Origin: Delftia tsuruhatensis NBRC 16741
Lineage (GTDB): Bacteria > Pseudomonadota > Gammaproteobacteria > Burkholderiales > Burkholderiaceae_C
Reading direction: 5' to 3'
Assembly: GCF_001571325.1 (NCBI RefSeq)
Contig: NZ_BCTO01000013.1
Location: forward strand, 1 to 64,000
Length of the DNA stretch: 64,000 nucleotides
In this document: in pieces, positions 57,892 to 64,000 of the stretch
How the letters are laid out: each line of letters begins with the position of its first letter
How positions within the stretch are numbered: position 1 is the first letter of the stretch
The notes under the pieces: model-generated
What the model saw: the letters and a program-made list of their open reading frames with translations, nothing else
The model's database searches: none
Told to the model about the DNA's origin: nothing
Made by a program: the position numbers and the translations under genes

Positions 57892-58776
57892 ATGGAAATC
57901 TTTGGTGTTTCCCTGCCAGGCCTGATGAGCCAGCTCCTTCTGGGGCTGGTCAACGGCTCGTTCTACGCCATCCTCAGCCTGGGGCTGGCGGTGATCTTCG
58001 GCCTGCTCAACGTGATCAACTTCGCCCACGGCGCGTTGTTCATGCTGGGCGCCATGGTCACCTGGATGGCCATGAGCTACTTCAACATCAACTACTGGGT
58101 GATGCTGGTGCTGTCGCCGCTGCTGGTGGGCCTGCTGGGGGTGCTGATCGAGCGCTTCCTGTTGCGCTGGATCTACAAGCTCGACCATCTCTACGGCCTG
58201 CTGCTGACCCTGGGCCTGTCGCTGCTGATCGAGGGGCTGTTCCGCTCGGTCTACGGCGTCTCGGGCCTGGGCTATGACACGCCCGAGCTGCTGGAGGGCG
58301 CGACCAACCTGGGCTTCATGATCCTGCCCAACTACCGCGCATGGGTGGTGCTCGCCTCCATCGTGGTCTGCGTGGCCACCTGGTTCATGATCGAGAAGAC
58401 GCGCATCGGCGCCTACCTGCGGGCCGGCACCGAGAACCCGCGCCTGGTCGAGGCCTTCGGCGTCAACGTGCCCGTGATGATCACGCTGACCTATGCCTTC
58501 GGCGCGGCGCTGGCGGCGTTTGCCGGCGTGCTGGCGGCGCCCGTCTACCAGGTCACGCCGCTGATGGGGCAGAACCTCATCATCGTGGTCTTCGCCGTGG
58601 TGGTGATCGGAGGCATGGGCTCCATCATGGGCTCCATCCTCACCGGCCTGGGCCTGGGGGTGATCGAGGGCCTGACCAAGGTCTTCTGGCCCGAGGCATC
58701 GTCCACCGTGGTGTTCTTCATCATGGTCATCGTTTTGCTCATCCGCCCCGCCGGCCTGTTCGGCAAAGAGAAATAA
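57892..58776 (+). CDS. livH: Branched-chain/amide-type ABC transporter permease LivH
   Basis: 294-residue inner-membrane permease with about eight helices. NGSFYAILSLGLAVIFGLLN and FAHGALFMLGAM at the start, and the EAA-like cytoplasmic loop RAGTENPRLVEAFGVNVP. Ends with IRPAGLFGKEK, typical for LivH. No strong ribosome binding site is seen. Confidence 0.93.
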   Translation: MEIFGVSLPGLMSQLLLGLVNGSFYAILSLGLAVIFGLLNVINFAHGALFMLGAMVTWMAMSYFNINYWVMLVLSPLLVGLLGVLIERFLLRWIYKLDHLYGLLLTLGLSLLIEGLFRSVYGVSGLGYDTPELLEGATNLGFMILPNYRAWVVLASIVVCVATWFMIEKTRIGAYLRAGTENPRLVEAFGVNVPVMITLTYAFGAALAAFAGVLAAPVYQVTPLMGQNLIIVVFAVVVIGGMGSIMGSILTGLGLGVIEGLTKVFWPEASSTVVFFIMVIVLLIRPAGLFGKEK

Positions 58777-58803
58777 CAAGAACGAGGACAAGGGGCCGAC
58801 CAC

Positions 58804-59802
58804 ATGAAATCCAAGACTCTCGTTCAACGCATTGCCCCCTGGGGCTATGGCCTGCTGCTGCTGGGCCTGCTGGCGGCGCCCCTGCTGGGCGCGTATCCGG
58901 TGTTCGTGATGAAGCTCATGTGCTTCGCACTGTTCGCCTCGGCCTTCAACCTGCTGCTGGGCTACACGGGCCTGCTGTCCTTCGGCCACGCGGCCTTCCT
59001 GGGCGGCGCGGCCTATGTGACGGGCTACGCCATCAAGGGCTGGGGCTTCACGCCCGAGCTGGCCATGCTGGCCGGCACGGCCGGCGGCGCGCTGCTGGGG
59101 CTGATCTTCGGCTGGCTGGCCATCCGCCGCCAGGGCATCTACTTTTCCATGATCACGCTGGCGCTGGCCCAGATGCTGTTCTTCGTGTGCCTGCAGGCGC
59201 CCTTCACGGGCGGCGAGGACGGGCTGCAGGGCGTGCCGCGCGGCAAGCTGTTCGGCCTCATCGACCTGGCCAGCGACATGACCATGTACTACGTCACGCT
59301 GGTCATCGTGGTCCTGGCCTTCCTGCTGATCGTGCGCACCATCCACTCGCCCTTCGGCCAGGTGCTCAAGGCCATCAAGGAGAACGAGCCGCGCGCGACC
59401 TCGCTGGGCTATGACGTGGCGCGCTTCAAGCTGCTGGCCTTCGTGATCTCGGCCGCGCTCACGGGCCTGGCCGGTTCGCTCAAGACCGTGGTGCTGGGCT
59501 TTGCCACGCTGTCGGATGTGCACTGGACCACCTCCGGCCACGTGATCCTGATGACGCTGATGGGCGGCCTGGGCACGCTGTCCGGCCCCATCCTGGGCTC
59601 GGCCGTGGTGGTCATGCTGGAGAACAAGATCGGCGAGTTCGGCCTCTTCCTGCAGCGCCTCACGGGCGTGGAGTGGTTCTCCACGCTGGGCGAGTCGGTG
59701 ACCATCGTCACGGGCCTGATCTTCGTGGTCTGCGTGCTGCTGTTCCGCAAGGGCATCATGGGCGAGCTGATCGTCCGGCTGCAGAAAAAGCGTACCCCTT
59801 GA
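58804..59802 (+). CDS. livM: Branched-chain/amide-type ABC transporter permease LivM
   Basis: 332-residue permease with about ten helices. FNLLLGYTGLLSFGHAAFLG, the loop VLKAIKENEPRATSLGYDV and GTLSGPILGSAVVV are the LivM signatures. Last gene of the importer; it converges with the AttH-like gene 61 bp away. Confidence 0.93.
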   Translation: MKSKTLVQRIAPWGYGLLLLGLLAAPLLGAYPVFVMKLMCFALFASAFNLLLGYTGLLSFGHAAFLGGAAYVTGYAIKGWGFTPELAMLAGTAGGALLGLIFGWLAIRRQGIYFSMITLALAQMLFFVCLQAPFTGGEDGLQGVPRGKLFGLIDLASDMTMYYVTLVIVVLAFLLIVRTIHSPFGQVLKAIKENEPRATSLGYDVARFKLLAFVISAALTGLAGSLKTVVLGFATLSDVHWTTSGHVILMTLMGGLGTLSGPILGSAVVVMLENKIGEFGLFLQRLTGVEWFSTLGESVTIVTGLIFVVCVLLFRKGIMGELIVRLQKKRTP

Positions 59803-59863
59803 GAGCCGGGTTGGGACGGTTTCAAGGGGGTGGGCTACGTGCCCATGCTGTTGACTGCCATAG

Positions 59864-60976
59864 CTACAACTGCAGCGGCCGGGCGTAGCCCGTCATCTCC
59901 AGGTATCCCTGACCGGCTCGCGCCTCCTGGCCCGGGCTGGTGGGCTTTTGCAGGCTGCACAGGCCCTCCCAGTAGATGGCGCCGGTGGAGGCGCTGCTGT
60001 CCAGCTCCTGGTCATCGACCAGGGCGTTCACGATGAAGCGGCCTGCGGGCGTGTCCACCTGCCATTGCACGGGGTAGCGCGCTCCGCTGGCAGGGCTGCT
60101 CCAGTGGCGCAGCGGCGTGAACTGCACTGCATCGTGGGCGAAGACCTGCAGCGTGCCATCCACACCGCGCAGCGAGCCGCCGGCCCACAACGCGCTGCCA
60201 TCCGCCCGTCGCACGCGAAAGGCCGTGAGCGCGCCGCCGTCGAACAGGTTCATGCCTATCCAGTCCCAGCCCACGGCCTCGGGGTGCAGCAGGGCCTGGC
60301 TCCATTCATGGTCCAGCCAGGCGCGGTTGTCGCCGGGCTCGCGTGCGGCTTCTATCGCCATGCGCTGGCCTGCCAGCTCCAGCGTGCCGCTCACCTGCAG
60401 CTGCGGGCGGCTGTAGTAGTAGCTGGCCTGCTCGGGTTCGGGACCCTTGCGCGACAGGCCGGCGCGGCCCTGCAGCAAGGGGGGCAGGCGGGTGTCAAAG
60501 TGCAGGTCCAGGGCGAATGTGCTGCTGCGCAGGCGCGTGGTATAGCGCTCGGCAGCGCCTTCATCGGTGCGGGCCAGCGACCAGTCCTGCAGCCGCACGT
60601 CGGCATCGGTCTCGCTGGCCTGGGCAATGCCAAAGCCTGCGCGCGCAATGCGCTGGTCGTGGTGCAGGCGGGCGCCCTGCACATCGCATAGCGCCGCGTG
60701 GGCAAACAGCAGCTGGCGCGCCGCAAAGGCGGAGCGCAGCTCCTGCGTGGCCTGCACGCGCGACCGGAAGAAGGTGATCTGGAAACCCCAGGCCCGGCCC
60801 GCCGCGCGTGCCTGGCCGGTGATGTACCACCACTCGGTGCGCAGCCCGGGGTGGCTGCCGTGGTCGCGCGGGAAGACCAGCGTGCGTGGCGGCAGTGCCT
60901 GGGCGGGCAGTCCTGCCGCCCCCAGGCCCAGGCCGGCAGCCAGGCCCAGCAGATGGCGGCGGGGCAGGGGCATCAT
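59864..60976 (-). CDS. AttH-like lipocalin/carotenoid 1,2-hydratase family protein
   Basis: 370-residue exported protein. N-terminus RRHLLGLAAGLGLGAAGL is a twin-arginine-like signal with cleavage after AQA. The mature protein carries HPGLRTEWWYITGQ and RAWLDHEWSQALL, the two signatures of the AttH/CrtC double-lipocalin family. AAGG stands 8 nt before the ATG. Such proteins are commonly encoded with an ABC ATPase/FtsX-permease set (attEFGH), and an FtsX-type permease lies two genes upstream. Likely binds or modifies a lipid-like ligand in the periplasm; not shown. Confidence 0.85.
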   Translation of the reverse strand: MMPLPRRHLLGLAAGLGLGAAGLPAQALPPRTLVFPRDHGSHPGLRTEWWYITGQARAAGRAWGFQITFFRSRVQATQELRSAFAARQLLFAHAALCDVQGARLHHDQRIARAGFGIAQASETDADVRLQDWSLARTDEGAAERYTTRLRSSTFALDLHFDTRLPPLLQGRAGLSRKGPEPEQASYYYSRPQLQVSGTLELAGQRMAIEAAREPGDNRAWLDHEWSQALLHPEAVGWDWIGMNLFDGGALTAFRVRRADGSALWAGGSLRGVDGTLQVFAHDAVQFTPLRHWSSPASGARYPVQWQVDTPAGRFIVNALVDDQELDSSASTGAIYWEGLCSLQKPTSPGQEARAGQGYLEMTGYARPLQL

Positions 60977-60979
60977 GGA

Positions 60980-62038
60980 TCAGCCTTGCAGCTGCGCGAT
61001 GCGCGCCTGGGCCGGCCCGCAGTCGCCGATGCGCTGCATCACCCAGTCCGCATCATGGTAGGTGGGCAGGTAGCGCTCGCCCGCATCGCACAGCAGCGAA
61101 AGAATGGAGCCCTGCTCGCCGCGCTGGCGCATCTCGCTGGCCAGCCTGAGCATGGCCACGTAGTTGGTGCCGGTGGACGGCCCCACGCGCCGGCCCAGCA
61201 GTGCGGACAGGCTGCGCATGGCGGCCAGGGAATCGCAGTCCGCCACCTCCTCCATGCGGTCCACCAGAGTGCGCACGAAGCTGGGCTCCACGCGCGGGCG
61301 GCCTATGCCCTCGATGCGCGAGCCCGGCGCGGTGAGGGTGGCATCGCCCGTGCGGTGGTAGGCGGCGAACACCGAGCCCTCGGGGTCGGCCACGCAGATG
61401 CCCGTGGCATGGCGCTGGAAACGCACGTAGCGGCCAATGGTGGCGCTGGTGCCGCCCGTGCCCGCGCCCACCACGATCCAGCGCGGCACGGCATGGCGCT
61501 CGCGCCGCATCTGGGTGAACATGCTCTCCGCAATATTATTGTTGCCACGCCAGTCGGTGGCGCGCTCGGCATAGGTGAACTGGTCCATGTAGTGGCCGCC
61601 GGCCTGCGCGGCCACGGCGCGTGCCTCGTCGTAGACCTGGGCGGCGCTGTCCACCAGATGGCAGCGGCCGCCGTAGAACTCGATCAGTGCAATCTTCTCC
61701 ACCGAGGTGCTGCGCGGCATCACGGCCACGAAGGGCAGGCCCAGCAGGCGCGCGAAGTAGGCCTCGCTCACGGCCGTGGAGCCGCTCGATGCCTCGACGA
61801 TGGTCGATCCCTCGTGCACCCAGCCATTGCACAGCGCATAGAGAAACAGCGAGCGCGCCAGCCGGTGCTTGAGGCTGCCCGTGGGATGGGTGGATTCGTC
61901 CTTGAGGTAGAGATCGATCCCCAGGCCGGCAAAGCCGGGCAGGGGCAGCGGTATCAGGTGCGTGTCGGCACTGCGCTGGTAGTCGGCCTCGATGCGGTTG
62001 ATGGCTTCATGCAGCCAGGGGGAGGTGGTGTGCGGCAT
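60980..62038 (-). CDS. PLP-dependent cysteine synthase family protein
   Basis: 352-residue type II PLP enzyme. Lys in [18 protein letters not shown] is the Schiff-base residue. [13 protein letters not shown] is the substrate loop and [14 protein letters not shown] binds the PLP phosphate. Relatives are annotated as cysteine synthase or cystathionine-beta-synthase-like; the length fits the CysK superfamily plus a short extension, without CBS domains. Start at 62038 is preceded by GACAAT (62051-62046 on the minus strand) and seven bases; an ATG at 62047 is an alternative. It sits between the permease and the AttH-like gene, an unexpected partner. Confidence 0.85.
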   Translation of the reverse strand: MPHTTSPWLHEAINRIEADYQRSADTHLIPLPLPGFAGLGIDLYLKDESTHPTGSLKHRLARSLFLYALCNGWVHEGSTIVEASSGSTAVSEAYFARLLGLPFVAVMPRSTSVEKIALIEFYGGRCHLVDSAAQVYDEARAVAAQAGGHYMDQFTYAERATDWRGNNNIAESMFTQMRRERHAVPRWIVVGAGTGGTSATIGRYVRFQRHATGICVADPEGSVFAAYHRTGDATLTAPGSRIEGIGRPRVEPSFVRTLVDRMEEVADCDSLAAMRSLSALLGRRVGPSTGTNYVAMLRLASEMRQRGEQGSILSLLCDAGERYLPTYHDADWVMQRIGDCGPAQARIAQLQG

Positions 62039-62051
62039 GGCGGCCATTGTC
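62039..62051 (-). promoter_or_regulatory. Putative leaderless -10 element of the cysteine-synthase-family gene
   Basis: On the minus strand GACAAT, seven bases, then ATG at 62038, without ribosome binding site. Same arrangement as before moaE. It lies in the 25-bp gap after the permease gene, so the enzyme gene may be transcribed on its own. Confidence 0.4.
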
Positions 62052-62063
62052 GCAGGCTGCCTC

Positions 62064-64000
62064 TTACCAATCCTCCTTGACCGCCAGCACTGCCTCGCGC
62101 CCTGCAGCCGCACGCCCGGCCAGCCAGGCCGTCAGCGTGCCTGCCGCGATCACGCTGGCAGCCAGCGCCAAAAGGCGGGGCCACGGCAGTGACAGCTCCA
62201 TGGTCCAGTGAAAGCTTTGCGGATTCACCACATGCACCAGGATCACGGCAACGCCCAGGCCCAGCAGGCTGCCGGCGATGGCGCCGGCCGTGGTCCAGGC
62301 CATGCCTTCGCCGGCCACCACGGCCAGGATGTCGCGCCGCGTCAGGCCCAGGTGGGCCAGCAGGCCGAATTCCTTGCGCCGCGCCAGCACCTGGGCGCTG
62401 AAGCTGGCCGCGATGCCGAACAGGCCGATGCCGATGGCCACGGCCTGCAGCCAGTAGGTCACGGCAAAGCTGCGATCGAAGATGCGCATGGAGCGCTCGC
62501 GCAGCGCGCCGCTGCTGGCGAACTCCAGTGCCTGCGCGGCGCCCGGCCCGGCCATCAGCGACTGGATACGCGCCTGCAGCTGCTGCTCCGTGGCCGTGTC
62601 GTCGCCGTCCGGCCAGATGGCGATTTCGGTGGGGCCTGTGGTGGGGGCGCTGCCGTCGGCAAGCCGTTGGTAGTCATCCCAGTCCATGGCGATGGCGCCG
62701 AACTGGCGCACATAGTCGCGCCAGATGCCGGCCACAAACACGCGGGAATCTTCCGACGGCAGGGCCTGGGCCAGCAGCGGCCACTCCTGGCCCGGCCGCA
62801 CGCCATAGAGTTGGGCCACGGCTTCACTGACATAGACGGGCGTGCTGCCAGCGGGCGCTTGCACGGGGCCTTGTATCCACGGCAACTGCTGGCCCTGGGG
62901 GCCATGCAGCGGACGCAGCAGCAGGCTGACGGCGGGGCGATCCGGGCTGAGCCACAGGCTGGTGCTGCGCATGGGCTGGGCGCGCTGCACGCCAGGCAGG
63001 GCGGCAATGCGCGGGGCCAGATCGGCGGGCAGGGGCGCGGCATCGGCACGGCCTGCGCTGCCGGCCGTGCGCAGGTACAGCGGGGCGGGCAGCACGGCGT
63101 CCAGCCAGGCGATCATGCTGTCCCTGAAGCTGGCCACCATCACGGTCAGCGCCACGGCCAGGCTCAGGCTGGCCACTACGCCGCCCACGGCCACGGTGGT
63201 GCTGCGGCGCATGCGCCGTGCGCGCTCCACGGGCAGCAGGGCCAGCGGCTGGCGCAGCAGCGATTGCGGCACCAGGCGCAACAGCTGGCCCAGCAACCAG
63301 GGCAGGGCGGCCATGCCGCCCAGCAGCAGCAGGGCCACGGCGGCATAGGCGGCCAGGGGAATGCCGGCCACGGGCGGCACAAAGGCCAGGGCCACGCTGG
63401 CTGCCATCAGCAGCAGGGCCGGCAGGCCGCGCGCCGCGCGTTCGGAGCCCGCGCCCTGGCCCTTGAGCGTGGCGGCGGGCGGCAGCTCCATGGCCTGGCG
63501 CGCCGGCCACCAGCCGCCAGCCACGGTGGCGGCCACGCCCAGCAGGCCAAAGGTCAGCGCGGCGCTGGCGCTCCACTGCAGCGCGGGCTGCACGCCGGCA
63601 AAGTAGCCGCCGCCCAGGTCACCGCCCAGCAGGTGCAGGGCCAGCCAGGCCAGGCCCGCGCCCAGCGCAATGCCGGCCGCGCTGCCCACCATGCCCAGCA
63701 GCAGCGACTCCAGCAGCACCAGGCCCAGGCGCTGGCGCGGCGTCAGTCCCAGCACGGCCAGCAGGGCGAACTGCGGCGCGCGCTGGGCCACGCTGAGCGC
63801 CAGCACCGAGAACACCAGGAACGCCCCCGTGAACAGCGCCACCAGGGCCAGCACCGTGAGGTTGACGCGGTAGGCGCGCGACATCTCGGCTATGCGCTGC
63901 TGGTCGTCGCCGGGGCGGCCGGCCAGGGCCTGGGCGGGCCAGTCGGGCAGGCGGCGCAGCTCGGCCAGCAGGGACTCGCGCGTGGCGCCTTCGGCCAGCA
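62064..64000 (-). CDS. FtsX-type ABC transporter permease (partial, 5' end outside window)
   Basis: The reading frame stays open to the edge of the window, so at least 645 codons are visible and the N-terminal part is missing. Two FtsX-like membrane modules are seen. One is near the visible start ([20 protein letters not shown], then [20 protein letters not shown]). The other is at the C-terminus ([40 protein letters not shown]). A large periplasmic domain lies between the two modules. Such MacB/LolC-type permeases move lipids or lipoproteins across the inner membrane with an ATPase, presumably encoded just upstream. With AttH it forms an att-like set. Confidence 0.85.
   Translation of the reverse strand, partial: LAEGATRESLLAELRRLPDWPAQALAGRPGDDQQRIAEMSRAYRVNLTVLALVALFTGAFLVFSVLALSVAQRAPQFALLAVLGLTPRQRLGLVLLESLLLGMVGSAAGIALGAGLAWLALHLLGGDLGGGYFAGVQPALQWSASAALTFGLLGVAATVAGGWWPARQAMELPPAATLKGQGAGSERAARGLPALLLMAASVALAFVPPVAGIPLAAYAAVALLLLGGMAALPWLLGQLLRLVPQSLLRQPLALLPVERARRMRRSTTVAVGGVVASLSLAVALTVMVASFRDSMIAWLDAVLPAPLYLRTAGSAGRADAAPLPADLAPRIAALPGVQRAQPMRSTSLWLSPDRPAVSLLLRPLHGPQGQQLPWIQGPVQAPAGSTPVYVSEAVAQLYGVRPGQEWPLLAQALPSEDSRVFVAGIWRDYVRQFGAIAMDWDDYQRLADGSAPTTGPTEIAIWPDGDDTATEQQLQARIQSLMAGPGAAQALEFASSGALRERSMRIFDRSFAVTYWLQAVAIGIGLFGIAASFSAQVLARRKEFGLLAHLGLTRRDILAVVAGEGMAWTTAGAIAGSLLGLGVAVILVHVVNPQSFHWTMELSLPWPRLLALAASVIAAGTLTAWLAGRAAAGREAVLAVKEDW

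Overview
This 64 kb window looks like a chromosomal segment of a Comamonadaceae betaproteobacterium, most like Delftia or Comamonas. The evidence is high G+C, the gene order secG - tRNA-Leu(GAG) - nuoABCDEFGHIJKLMN - DUF2818 - DUF1178, the thrC/moeA/moaD/moaE/clpB neighbourhood, and livGF-SBP-livHM order. Genus is inference. No phage, complete insertion sequence, CRISPR array or rRNA is visible.

Region by region. 0-6.4 kb: threonine synthase, then a molybdenum-cofactor block (mobB, moeA, moaD and, further on, moaE). Between moaD and moaE lies a recombinase-C-terminus-like gene plus a reverse-strand block (a DapA-family gene and two unknown genes). 6.3-13 kb: an EamA transporter divergent from an AraC regulator, clpB behind a heat-shock-like promoter, a small membrane protein and a coniferyl-aldehyde-dehydrogenase-type gene. 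13-19.9 kb: GNAT acetyltransferase, PrmC-like methyltransferase, an unknown protein, dusC, a cardiolipin-synthase-like lipoprotein and ribD.

19.9-32.9 kb (all minus strand): two complete minor-pilin/PilY1 operons in tandem, each in the order fimT-pilV-pilW-pilX-pilY1-pilE. Upstream copy A (27.1-32.9 kb) has the G+C-rich host composition and a short PilY1 (828 aa) without a von Willebrand A domain. Downstream copy B (19.9-26.9 kb) is much more A+T-rich and encodes a full-length PilY1 (1166 aa) with vWA domain. They are diverged paralogues rather than a recent duplication. This is the most unusual part of the window.

33-39 kb: a small secreted protein, rpsO and pnp with clear promoter and terminator, a PIG3-type quinone oxidoreductase, tpiA, secG and tRNA-Leu. 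39-54.4 kb: the full 14-gene complex I (NDH-1) operon with DUF2818 and DUF1178 genes behind it. A terminator-like hairpin lies between nuoC and nuoD and a perfect 26-bp palindrome follows nuoN. 54.4-55.05 kb: a 613-bp non-coding stretch with several inverted repeats. 55-59.8 kb: a branched-chain/amide-type ABC importer (livG, livF, binding protein, livH, livM); LivF has Arg instead of Lys in Walker A. 59.9-64 kb (minus): an AttH-like lipocalin-type protein, a cysteine-synthase-family enzyme and an FtsX-type ABC permease that runs off the window.

Several genes (moaE, the AraC gene, the cysteine-synthase gene) start 6-7 nt after an ACAAT-type -10 box without a ribosome binding site, suggesting leaderless transcripts.
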